Shown here: one piece after another, positions 16,291 to 23,925 of the stretch | Layout: each line of letters opens with the position of its first letter | Numbering within the stretch: the first letter of the stretch is position 1 | NCBI GenBank assembly: GCA_002862405.1 | Contig: PKCZ01000030.1 | Span: 1-33,117 of the forward strand | DNA length: 33,117 nucleotides | From: Pseudomonadota bacterium | Lineage (GTDB): Bacteria; Pseudomonadota; Gammaproteobacteria; Pseudomonadales; Halieaceae | Direction: 5' to 3' | The notes under the pieces: generated by a model | What the model saw: only the letters and a program-made list of their open reading frames with translations | The model's database searches: none | Told to the model about the DNA's origin: nothing | Program-made: the position numbers and the translations under genes

Positions 16291-16982
16291 GTGTTTAAAG
16301 TCGTTCCTAGCCTAAGCGCGCTCCTTCAACGCTTCTTCACGCGCCTGGCACAACGAAAGATTCATATTTTATCGACCAACATGATGGGAGGTCGCCTGTA
16401 TGAGGTCGATTTAAGGTTACGACCTCACGGTGATTCAGGTCTTGTGGTTACTTCTGCTCAGGCGTTGGAGCGTTATTTAAAGCACGATGCATGGACTTGG
16501 GAACATCAGGCGTTGTTGCGGGCGCGCCGGAACTAGTCACACAGGTGGAGGCCCTGCGGGCGGAGGTATTGTCGACACGTCGTGACAATGTGCCGGTCGC
16601 CGATGACGTCACAGCAATGCGGCAAAAAATGCGGGAACAATCGCTAGCTGCTGGCGATGCGTCGCATCGAGTAGCGCTGAAATACGGGCGCGGCGGTATT
16701 GTCGATATCGAATTTGTGGTCCAATACCTGGTACTTAAACATGCGGCGCACTATCCCGACGTTGGGCGTTGGTCAGACGTGGTCCGGATACTCGAAGCCC
16801 TCGAAGCCTGCAGAATTTTAAGTTCAAGTGTCGCAAATAGCCTTAAGGAAGCGTATCTAGGCTTGCGGTCGTCAGTGCATCGAGCCGCGGTATCGAACGC
16901 ATCTGACGGTGACTCGGTTGAAACCGATGACTTAATGAAGCAGGCCAGTGCAGTGTGCACGCGTTTGCTGCCGAATTTGTAA
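16291..16982 (+). pseudogene. glnE: Remnant of glutamate-ammonia-ligase adenylyltransferase GlnE
   Basis: Two overlapping frames together match only the C-terminal quarter of GlnE, a protein of about 950 residues that adenylylates and de-adenylylates glutamine synthetase. The first (16291-16536) has FTRLAQRKIHIL, LYEVDLRLRPHGDSG and AWTWEHQALLRAR, then a TAG. The second frame takes over at 16515 with VAGAPELVTQVEALRAEVL and runs to 16982 with MRQKMREQ, YGRGGIVDIEFVVQYLVLKHA and WSDVVRILEAL. So there is a frameshift, and the whole N-terminal de-adenylylation domain plus the GSDLD motif of the second nucleotidyltransferase domain are missing. Homology begins near codon 10. glnE directly upstream of ilvE is the Pseudomonas order, so this is decay in place. 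Confidence 0.9.
16515..16527 (+). repeat. Frameshift site in glnE: inferred single copy of a former 13-base direct repeat
   Basis: GTTGCGGGCGCGC is read as the end of LLRAR in the first frame and as VAGAP in the second. Intact GlnE proteins have both segments in series (RAR-x-VAG). An ancestor with both would hold two copies of this sequence 16 bases apart, and loss of one copy plus three bases gives exactly the frame change seen. Confidence 0.5.
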
Positions 16983-16985
16983 TGA

Positions 16986-17004
16986 CTCGCGAGCCATCCG
17001 CGAG
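16986..17004 (+). promoter_or_regulatory. Hairpin in the ilvE leader
   Basis: CTCGCG (16986-16991) and CGCGAG (16999-17004) form a perfect 6-bp stem with a seven-base loop. It sits between the glnE remnant and the AAGGA ribosome-binding site of ilvE (17013-17017). There is no T run after it. It might affect ilvE mRNA stability or translation. Confidence 0.3.
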
Positions 17005-17023
17005 AGGTGAATAAGGAATAATT

Positions 17024-17950
17024 ATGGACCTGTCCAAGCTGACCGGATCTATCTGGCTAGACGGCGAGCTCATCCCTTGGGAAGAGGCCAAAGTGCATGT
17101 GTTAACGCACACCTTCCACTACGGTCTCGGTGTCTTTGAGGGCGTCAGAGCCTACGCTACCGAGGGTGATAGCACCTGTATCTTTCGGTTGAACCAACAC
17201 ACTGACCGACTCTTTCGATCCGCAAAAATTTTGCAGATGGACATGCCTTACGACAAGGATACCTTGAACGAAGCGCAGCGCGAGGTGGTTCGTGTCAATG
17301 GTCTAGACGAGGCGTATATCAGGCCCATGTGTTTCCTCGGTTCAGAGGGCATGGGACTTCGTGCGGATAACCTAAAAACCCACGTTATGGTGGCCGCCTG
17401 GTCATGGCCTTCATACATGGACCCGGAGGCGCGGGACCGCGGTATTCGGGTACGTACCTCGAGCTACACCCGACATCACGTGAACATTACCATGTGTAAA
17501 GCAAAGGCAAACGGTAACTACATAAACTCTATTTTGGCCCTGCGCGAAGCGCTTGACGCAGGCTGTGAAGAAGCGCTTCTTCTGGATAATGAGGGCTACG
17601 TGGCAGAAGGTAGTGGCGAGAATGTCTTTATAGTGCGAGACGGGACGATTTATACGCCTGAACTCACATCCTGTTTAGAGGGAATTACGCGCGACAGCAT
17701 CTTCAGAATTGCGGCTGATCTTGGCTATCAGATTAAGGAACGAAGAATCACCCGTGATGAGGTGTACGTGGCTGATGAGGCGTTCTTTACGGGTACTGCG
17801 GCCGAGGTAGTGCCCATCCGCGAGCTCGATGGCCGAGCAATTGGTTCCGGTAGCCGTGGCCCTCTGACAGAGCAACTGCAATCGATTTATTTCGATACGG
17901 TTCGCGGTCGCGAGTCACAATATGGAGCGTGGCTTACACCGGTGAGTTAA
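17024..17950 (+). CDS. ilvE: Branched-chain amino acid aminotransferase
   Basis: A 308-residue fold-type IV PLP enzyme performing the last transamination in leucine, isoleucine and valine synthesis. Signatures include HTFHYGLGVFEGVRAY (residues 29-44), the PLP lysine K161 in KANGNYINSILALREAL, EGSGENVFIVRDG, TSCLEGITRDS and FFTGTAAEVVPIRELDGR. Length is normal. AAGGA lies six bases before the ATG. Its upstream neighbour is the decayed glnE, so any promoter formerly reading through glnE must now lie in or near the remnant. It is 23 bases from the next start. Confidence 0.97.
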   Translation: MDLSKLTGSIWLDGELIPWEEAKVHVLTHTFHYGLGVFEGVRAYATEGDSTCIFRLNQHTDRLFRSAKILQMDMPYDKDTLNEAQREVVRVNGLDEAYIRPMCFLGSEGMGLRADNLKTHVMVAAWSWPSYMDPEARDRGIRVRTSSYTRHHVNITMCKAKANGNYINSILALREALDAGCEEALLLDNEGYVAEGSGENVFIVRDGTIYTPELTSCLEGITRDSIFRIAADLGYQIKERRITRDEVYVADEAFFTGTAAEVVPIRELDGRAIGSGSRGPLTEQLQSIYFDTVRGRESQYGAWLTPVS

Positions 17951-17973
17951 CGCCAAAACAAAAGGTGGTTGTG

Positions 17974-18795
17974 ATGGGTGCGTCTACGGGAAAACTGGCG
18001 AGCGAGCGGTTCTTTCGGTCTTGGTCTTGTAAAGACATCGCAAAAGGCGTTGTTCTTATCAGCCACGGGCTGGGCGAGCACTCGGGACGTTACAACCACG
18101 TAGCGCAAGCGTTTACGGCAAACCACCTTCACGTTTATGCACTGGATCATATTGGGCATGGAGAGTCCCCTGGGAAGCGCGCGTTTGTTGAGTCATTCAA
18201 TGAACTTACCACTGGGGTGGCTGAGCTTAGGTCCTATATTGCGTCTGAGCACCCTGACCTCCCGGTGGTGTTGATTGGCCACAGTATGGGCGGGCTTATA
18301 GCCGCACGAACCGTACTCGATGCATCGACCGATTATCAGACCCTCATCCTTACAGGACCACTGCTCGGCGTGCCAACGCCACCACCGGCGTGGCAGACCT
18401 GGTTACTGAGGACGTTGAACGCCCTATTCCCTGCCGCCAAAGCTCTGGAGATTGATGCAAGCGCCGTCTCTCGTGATCAGACAGTGGTCGATGATTATGT
18501 CGCTGATCCACTGGTTCATCATAAAAACATCCCTGCCCGAACCGTGGTGTCTCTATTCGACGAGGCGAGTGCCGTTCTCGGACGAGCAAGCGAGATTTCT
18601 CTGCCAACGTTATTGTTGCACGGTGAGGAAGATGTACTGACATCCGTACCGGCGTCGCGCCAGTTTATGGCTGACTTGAGTGCGACTGATAAGCACATCT
18701 TGGTCTATCCAGGCATGTATCACGAGTTGTTCAACGAGCCCGAGAAAGAGGACATTATTCGCACCTGTCTGGATTGGATAGCCACCCGTTTGTAA
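17974..18795 (+). CDS. Alpha/beta hydrolase, monoacylglycerol-lipase-like
   Basis: A 273-residue serine hydrolase of the lysophospholipase/monoacylglycerol lipase group (Hydrolase_4). The catalytic triad is S104 in GHSMGG, D220 in HGEEDVLTS and H250 in YHELFNE. The oxyanion/HG motif is ISHGLGEHSGRY, and LDHIGHGESPGKR is characteristic of bacterial and mammalian monoacylglycerol lipases. No signal peptide is seen, so it should act in the cytoplasm on monoacylglycerols or lysolipids; the substrate is not provable here. The ATG at 17974 with AAAGGTGG upstream is preferred over a GTG at 17929 inside ilvE. It probably shares the ilvE transcript. Confidence 0.88.
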   Translation: MGASTGKLASERFFRSWSCKDIAKGVVLISHGLGEHSGRYNHVAQAFTANHLHVYALDHIGHGESPGKRAFVESFNELTTGVAELRSYIASEHPDLPVVLIGHSMGGLIAARTVLDASTDYQTLILTGPLLGVPTPPPAWQTWLLRTLNALFPAAKALEIDASAVSRDQTVVDDYVADPLVHHKNIPARTVVSLFDEASAVLGRASEISLPTLLLHGEEDVLTSVPASRQFMADLSATDKHILVYPGMYHELFNEPEKEDIIRTCLDWIATRL

Positions 18796-18810
18796 GTGGG
18801 TTCGCTCACT
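18795..18810 (+). other. TTCG-loop hairpin after the hydrolase stop codon
   Basis: AGTGGG and CTCACT form a 6-bp stem (one G-T pair) closed by a TTCG tetraloop, starting on the last base of the hydrolase stop codon. No T run follows, so it is not a standard terminator; it may be an mRNA 3' stability element. Confidence 0.3.
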
Positions 18811-18919
18811 CAATGGTTGTGCTGACGCCAATTCGTGGTTGTCCGCGTCACATCCTATTGGCATACTCCCTGCCAACTTCTGGGTGCCCACAGTGAATTC
18901 GCAAGCTTCCCCCACATTG

Positions 18920-20173
18920 ATGCCGCAGACGTCTGCGGCGCCTGACGCGCCGCTCAACATTGCACTTTTGGGCTATCGGTCTGCCCCACATTCGGGCGGA
19001 CAGGGCATCTACCTAAAATATCTCTCCCGCTCGTTGGCTCGAAGGGGTCACAAGGTGACCGTGATCTCGGGCCCACCCTACCCTCAGCTCGATCCGGAAG
19101 TCACACTGATTCGTTTACCCAGCCTCGATTTGTATGAGCACGGCTTGAGATCCATACGCCCGATACAACTACTATCTCGGCTAGAGCGCATTGAATGGTT
19201 TAGTAAGTTGACCGGCGGTTTCGCCGAGCCTTACACCTTTGGTGAGCGTGTGAAGCGCTGGTTCGTAGGACGGGAATCTGAGTTCGATATCATTCACGAC
19301 AACCAGACGATTGCTGACGGAATTCTTAGCTTGCAGCATCGTGGGGTGCCCCTGGTGACAACGATTCACCATCCCATCACTAAAGATTATCGAGCAGCCC
19401 TTGCCGCTGAGCCACGTTGGTATATGCGGCTTTTGATTCATCGCTGGCACAGTTTTTTGCGCATGCAAAAACGTGTGGCACCTCAGTTGCAATCGGTCGT
19501 TACGGTTTCCGGCGCCTCGGCTACAGATATCAGCGACGACTTTAATGTTGATCGGTCGGCGATTTCAGTGATGCATCTTGGCGTCGATACTGAACTATTT
19601 AGGCCGCTCCCTGAAACGGAACGTGAGCCGCATCGTTTGATGACCACAGCGTCTGCCGACGCGCCACTTAAAGGCTTAGCGGTATTACTGCGTGCCATCG
19701 CATCCTTGCGATTGAGTTATCCTGATATTCGTCTAACGCTGGTGGGTCGTCCTAAGCCGGGGGGCGATACGGAAAAGCTAATCGCATCACTGGGGCTCGG
19801 GAATGTTGTGGAGAGTTTCAAAGGCATCAGTCACGAGGAAATGGTCCAAAAATACGCGATTGCCTCGGTTGCCGTGGTGCCCTCTATTTACGAGGGATTT
19901 GGTTTGCCAGCCGTTGAGGCAATGGCATGCGGAGTGCCGCTAGTATCCACGGATGGAGGTGCTCTCGCTGAAGTGGTTGAGGATGCCGGTCTGGTCGTTC
20001 CCGCGGGGGACAGCCAAGCGCTCGCGGCGGCCATTCGCCAACTGTTTGAGGATGATCAGCTTCGAGACGACTATGCCTCGCGCGGCTTATCGCGAGCGGA
20101 GCAACACTTTTGTTGGAATCGCTGTGCTGAGCGAATGGAAGCCTACTATCGGGAGTGTATTGCCGCATGCTGA
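18920..20173 (+). CDS. GT4-family (GT-B fold) glycosyltransferase
   Basis: A 417-residue retaining glycosyltransferase. The N-terminal Rossmann half contains the acceptor-side LGYRSAPHSGGQGIYLKYLSRSLARRGHKVTV, and the C-terminal half binds the sugar nucleotide, with the EX7E motif in YEGFGLPAVEAMACGVPLVST (about residues 323-343) and LTLVGRPKPGG. The ATG at 18920 is preferred because the domain starts 14 residues later; a TTG at 18839 and a GTG at 18893 are possible. No ribosome-binding site is obvious for any of them. It overlaps the next methyltransferase gene by 7 bases. Donor and acceptor sugars cannot be read from sequence. The neighbours suggest a glycolipid or glycoconjugate pathway. 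Confidence 0.88.
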   Translation: MPQTSAAPDAPLNIALLGYRSAPHSGGQGIYLKYLSRSLARRGHKVTVISGPPYPQLDPEVTLIRLPSLDLYEHGLRSIRPIQLLSRLERIEWFSKLTGGFAEPYTFGERVKRWFVGRESEFDIIHDNQTIADGILSLQHRGVPLVTTIHHPITKDYRAALAAEPRWYMRLLIHRWHSFLRMQKRVAPQLQSVVTVSGASATDISDDFNVDRSAISVMHLGVDTELFRPLPETEREPHRLMTTASADAPLKGLAVLLRAIASLRLSYPDIRLTLVGRPKPGGDTEKLIASLGLGNVVESFKGISHEEMVQKYAIASVAVVPSIYEGFGLPAVEAMACGVPLVSTDGGALAEVVEDAGLVVPAGDSQALAAAIRQLFEDDQLRDDYASRGLSRAEQHFCWNRCAERMEAYYRECIAAC

Positions 20174-20880
20174 CGGTAGACTTCGAATACTTCGACCTGC
20201 GGCCGGGCGATGTCTGCGTCGATTTGGGATGTGGTGAGGGACGTCATTCATTGACTGCCTATCTTCAGGAAGATGTTACGCTGATTGGCCTCGACCTATC
20301 GCATCAGGACTTAAAGACAGCGCAGTCACGCATTGCTGATATGGCGAGTTATAACCCAAAGGGCTCGGTTTATTTTGCTCAGGCGAATGGCTTGTCGCTT
20401 CCGCTTGCTGATCACTCGGTCGATCGGCTCATTTGCTCAGAGGTGCTCGAGCACATCCCCAACTACATTGGTTTTCTGGAAGAGATTGATCGTGTGTTAA
20501 AGCCGGACGGACGACTGTGTATCAGTGTGCCGCGAAGCTGGCCGGAGCGGGTGTGTTGGTCGCTTTGTGACGCCTATCGTCGAACGCCAGGTGGCCATAT
20601 TCGAATTTTCAATGCATCGCACCTCAGTCGTGAGGTCGAGCGGTACACACTAGCTGAGACGCGTCGCCATGGCGCACACGCGCTTCATGTCCCCTATTGG
20701 TGGCTGAAATGTCTCTTTTGGCATGCGAAAACCGAGCCCTTTATTCTTGAGTGGTATCACCGGCTCCTAGTCTGGGATCTTATAAAGCGACCATGGCTCA
20801 CCCGCGCGATTGAGGCGGCGACCAATCCCTGGATGGGTAAAAGCGTCGTGCTGTATTTTGATCGGTCAGAAAAGCATTAG
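20167..20880 (+). CDS. Class I SAM-dependent methyltransferase (Methyltransf_11 type)
   Basis: A 237-residue methyltransferase. Motif I VCVDLGCGEGRHS (residues 16-28) binds SAM, GLDLSHQDL follows as the acidic loop, and the SEVLEHIPN segment is the typical motif IV region. The C-terminal part, with PRSWPERVCWSLCDAY and GGHIRIFNASHL, is found in small-molecule and sugar methyltransferases. The ATG at 20167 lies within the last codons of the glycosyltransferase, so the two are translationally coupled. It probably methylates the product of that glycosyltransferase or a lipid-linked intermediate; the substrate is unknown. Confidence 0.87.
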   Translation: MLTVDFEYFDLRPGDVCVDLGCGEGRHSLTAYLQEDVTLIGLDLSHQDLKTAQSRIADMASYNPKGSVYFAQANGLSLPLADHSVDRLICSEVLEHIPNYIGFLEEIDRVLKPDGRLCISVPRSWPERVCWSLCDAYRRTPGGHIRIFNASHLSREVERYTLAETRRHGAHALHVPYWWLKCLFWHAKTEPFILEWYHRLLVWDLIKRPWLTRAIEAATNPWMGKSVVLYFDRSEKH

Positions 20881-20889
20881 GATTAAGAC

Positions 20890-21960
20890 ATGAGCCACAG
20901 TAACTCTGCCCCTTTTTCTTACCCTGCTGAAGCGCTGCGTCCGACGGTGGATTACCTACTGGCATCACAGCGAGAGAGCGGCGAGATCCCCTGGTTTGAC
21001 GGTGGACACACCGACCCCTGGAATCACACAGAGGCCGCAATGGGTCTCAGTATTGCCGGAGAGTTCATGGCCGCCGAGCGTGCCTATGACTGGCTTGCCA
21101 GAGAGCAGTTAGACGATGGCAGTTGGTGGGCCTCTTACGTTAATGGCACGCCAGCCAATGTCACCCGGCGCGAGACCAATTATGTCGCCTACATTGCTAC
21201 CGGTGTATGGCATCACTTTTTGATCAGCGAGGATCGAGCATTTCTTGAGCGACTGTTTCCAACCGTTGAGCGCGCGATCGATTTTGTCGTGTCGATGCAG
21301 TCGGAGCACGGTGAAGTAGCATGGGCTTGCGATACCTGGGGTGAAGCGATGGACGATGCGCTCGTGACCGGAAGTAGCTCGGTCTATAAGTCGCTAGAGT
21401 GTGCACTGCATATCGCAAGAATAGTCGGTGTCTTAAAGCCCCAGTGGCGTGAAGCAAGACGCAGGCTCGGCACGGCGCTACGACACCGGCCCGAGCGGTT
21501 TGACCGAAACTGGGAGAGTAAGGCGCGCTATGCGATGGACTGGTTTTATCCCGTCCTTGCGGGTGTTTTTCAGGGTGAGCAGGGGCTGGAACGCATCAAT
21601 GCGCGCTGGCATGAATTTGTGGAGCCCGGCTTGGGTTGTCGGTGTGAAAATCATCAACCCTGGGTCACGGTGGCCGAGTCCTGTGAATTAACTATGGCGC
21701 TTCTCAGCGTGGGCGATGTCGTCAGAGCTCAGACGCTCTTTGACGGCCTATGGCAATGGCGCGACGAGGCGGGTGTTTTCTGGACCGGCTACCAGTTTGA
21801 AGAAGACGTCTTATGGCCGTTAGAGAAGCCGACCTGGACCTCCGGGGCCGTATTATTGGCTGCGGATGCCTTGAGCCAGTACACGACAGCCAGCCGCCTA
21901 TTTATCGAGGTTGATAGCAGGGAGCAGCCCAAGCTCGAACGACGTCACCGCCAGGCTTAG
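20890..21960 (+). CDS. Alpha/alpha-toroid protein, prenyltransferase/terpenoid-cyclase-like
   Basis: A 356-residue soluble protein built of helical-hairpin repeats with QxxxG-type turns: LLASQRESGEIPWFDGG, LAREQLDDGSWWASY, VVSMQSEHGEVAWACDTWG. These resemble the QW-like repeats of squalene/terpenoid cyclases and protein prenyltransferase beta subunits, and also six-hairpin glycosidases. No DXDD cyclase motif is seen, so a cyclase reaction is unlikely. A conserved-looking segment near the C-terminus (CENHQPWVTVAESCELTMALL, then WTGYQFEEDVLWP) could line a pocket. It follows the methyltransferase by nine bases and converges on a second methyltransferase. Such proteins are often labelled 'prenyltransferase' without evidence. 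Its role is unknown. Confidence 0.7.
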   Translation: MSHSNSAPFSYPAEALRPTVDYLLASQRESGEIPWFDGGHTDPWNHTEAAMGLSIAGEFMAAERAYDWLAREQLDDGSWWASYVNGTPANVTRRETNYVAYIATGVWHHFLISEDRAFLERLFPTVERAIDFVVSMQSEHGEVAWACDTWGEAMDDALVTGSSSVYKSLECALHIARIVGVLKPQWREARRRLGTALRHRPERFDRNWESKARYAMDWFYPVLAGVFQGEQGLERINARWHEFVEPGLGCRCENHQPWVTVAESCELTMALLSVGDVVRAQTLFDGLWQWRDEAGVFWTGYQFEEDVLWPLEKPTWTSGAVLLAADALSQYTTASRLFIEVDSREQPKLERRHRQA

Positions 21961-21977
21961 TGCCGATCAAATAGCAG

Positions 21978-22583
21978 TTACACTCGTTTTAAAGCGCGTA
22001 GACTCTGAAAGGAGCCCACTTCTTCAAACAGCCCTGATTGTTTTGCGAGTTGCCAGACGGCATGCGGCGCCTGACCTCCCTCTGCCACATTGCCGAAGAC
22101 ATCATGGATGACTAGCAGCCCATCGCGCAGCAGATGCGATGACCAGCCCCGGTAGTCGGCAAGCGCCGCATCTAAACTGTGCCCCCCGTCGATAAACAAA
22201 AAGCCTAGTGGTGTTGTCCAGTGGCGAGCGACCATTGTCGATGGTGCAACGAGCGGAATGACGACATCCTCGGACTGGTAGCGGTTGAGGTTGCGTCTGA
22301 ATTCGGGGAGTGAATCAAAATTTCCCTCATTATCCGTCAGGGTGTCATCGTGAAAAAACTCCCCTACTTGATGCTCCTCACTCCCCCGATGATGGTCTAT
22401 AGCAAAAACAACCGTGTTGGCTTTCCGCGCGACGTCGGCCAGGTGCAGCGTAGACAGACCACAATAACTACCGATTTCCAAGAGCGGGCCCACTCGAGCA
22501 CCGAGTATCGCCCATTGGCGCAGTTTTTCGGCTTCCTCCATTGGAAGGAAGCCCTTCACATCCTTAAACTCGGTCGCTGCCAT
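21978..22583 (-). CDS. Class I SAM-dependent methyltransferase (Methyltransf_24 type)
   Basis: A 201-residue methyltransferase. Motif I is LLEIGSYCGLSTLHLA (residues 34-49), followed by FAIDHHRGSEEHQVG, the metal-site-like FLFIDGGHSLDAALADYRGW and LLVIHDVFG. This arrangement, with DHHRG and DGGHS, resembles O-methyltransferases of the cephalosporin hydroxylase/sugar methyltransferase group. The ATG at 22583 has GGTGGAG upstream and is preferred over a GTG four codons earlier. It is convergent with the toroid gene (17-base gap) and divergent from waaA (64-base gap), so both gaps are tight. Context suggests it works on the same unknown glycoconjugate. Confidence 0.85.
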   Translation of the reverse strand: MAATEFKDVKGFLPMEEAEKLRQWAILGARVGPLLEIGSYCGLSTLHLADVARKANTVVFAIDHHRGSEEHQVGEFFHDDTLTDNEGNFDSLPEFRRNLNRYQSEDVVIPLVAPSTMVARHWTTPLGFLFIDGGHSLDAALADYRGWSSHLLRDGLLVIHDVFGNVAEGGQAPHAVWQLAKQSGLFEEVGSFQSLRALKRV

Positions 22584-22647
22584 GGTAGGCTCCACCCAAA
22601 AGCGTCAGTATATGATGTATCACACTAATCCTCGTAGCATCGACCCT

Positions 22648-23925
22648 ATGGCGCGCCCACTCTACAACTTGCTTATCACGGTTTTGACGCCGTTATTCGT
22701 GCTGCGCCTATTTTATAAAAGCCTGCGTGAGCCGCAGTACCGACGACAGTGGTGGCGACGTTTTGCCCTAGGTCTGCCAGCGCGAACACATCCGGGCGAT
22801 GGGCTCATCTGGGTGCATGCGGTTTCAGTGGGTGAACTGCTCGCCGTCGCACCGCTTATAGAACGTCTGTTAAGCGAGTGGCCCGATAAGGCTGTTTTGG
22901 TGACTAATACAACGCCCACCGGTTCGGCGCAGACGCAAAAGTTGTTTGGGGGCCGAGTTGAACACACATGGTTTCCCTTTGATGCACCACTGGTCACCGG
23001 TGCGTTCATACGCCACTGGGATCCACAACTCATCGTCATGGTGGAGACCGAGATTTGGCCGAATCTTCTGACGTCCGCAAAGGACCAATCGGTGCCCGTC
23101 GCACTGGTCAATGCTCGGCTTTCAGCGCGCTCTGCAAGGGGCTATGCCCGCCTTGGCAGCCTCACCACTCGTGCACTCAATGAATTTGATTTGATTGCTT
23201 GTCAATCAAAGTCAGATTTCAGGCGATTTCGGAAGATTGGCGCCGACCCCGCAAAGATGCAGGTGGTGGGGAGCATCAAATTTGATATTGACCTCGCTGC
23301 GCGCCGTGTTCAGCTAGAGGAAATTCGCGACCAGCTGGGTGAGGTCATACGCTCTCGTCCACTGTGGGCGGCGGCGAGCACGCACCCGGGCGAGGAGCAG
23401 TTGGTGATCAAGGCCTACCTCGCACTGCGCGAGCTAGGCCTGAGCACGCGATTGATGCTAGCCCCGCGACATCCCAACCGCACTCCTGAGATAACCAAGT
23501 TGCTTGAGAATTATGGTTTGCAGTATCAGAAGCGCAGCGAGCATCGTCCGCTGACTGACAGCACGGATGTCCTGCTCATTGATACGCTGGGGGAGCTTAG
23601 TGCGTTCTTAGGCCTGGCCGATGCAGCATTTATTGGTGGTAGTTTGGTGCCGCGTGGTGGGCATAACCCCATTGAGGCGGCGGCCTGGGGGTGCGCTGTC
23701 ATTACCGGTCCTCATGTCATCAACTTTGCCACTATTGTTCGGGACATGGAGCGCGGTGGCGCTATCCGTGTGGTTAAGGATGAAGGTGAGCTCGCGAGCA
23801 GACTGGCGAGTGTATGGACCGAGTCAGTGGATGGCGATGACGCGCAGGTGGCGCGACGCTTTATCGAGACGCGGCGGGGAGCGACCCGCCGTCAGCTCGA
23901 GCTACTAACGGGCTTGGTGGCTTAG
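22648..23925 (+). CDS. waaA: 3-deoxy-D-manno-octulosonic acid transferase
   Basis: A 425-residue GT-B glycosyltransferase adding Kdo residues to lipid IVA at the inner membrane, an essential step in lipopolysaccharide core formation. It has the N-terminal membrane segment (YNLLITVLTPLFVLRLFY), IWVHAVSVGELLAVAPL with the catalytic-glutamate region, TNTTPTGSAQTQKLFG, METEIWPNLL, NARLSARSARGYARL, GSIKFDI, and the C-terminal FIGGSLVPRGGHNPIEAAAWGCAVITGPH. The ATG at 22648 gives the E. coli KdtA N-terminus and length; upstream in-frame starts exist but have no better ribosome site. The stop codon shares bases with the convergent tolC stop. Confidence 0.95.
   Translation: MARPLYNLLITVLTPLFVLRLFYKSLREPQYRRQWWRRFALGLPARTHPGDGLIWVHAVSVGELLAVAPLIERLLSEWPDKAVLVTNTTPTGSAQTQKLFGGRVEHTWFPFDAPLVTGAFIRHWDPQLIVMVETEIWPNLLTSAKDQSVPVALVNARLSARSARGYARLGSLTTRALNEFDLIACQSKSDFRRFRKIGADPAKMQVVGSIKFDIDLAARRVQLEEIRDQLGEVIRSRPLWAAASTHPGEEQLVIKAYLALRELGLSTRLMLAPRHPNRTPEITKLLENYGLQYQKRSEHRPLTDSTDVLLIDTLGELSAFLGLADAAFIGGSLVPRGGHNPIEAAAWGCAVITGPHVINFATIVRDMERGGAIRVVKDEGELASRLASVWTESVDGDDAQVARRFIETRRGATRRQLELLTGLVA

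Noticed and set aside
16291-16982. Programmed frameshift in an active glnE
   Set aside because: The protein also lacks its N-terminal three quarters and the GSDLD motif, so it cannot be a functional GlnE even if the frame were restored.
18839-18919. N-terminal 27-residue extension of the GT4 glycosyltransferase from a TTG
   Set aside because: There is no ribosome-binding site, and the extension lies before the conserved Rossmann strand; the ATG at 18920 is enough.
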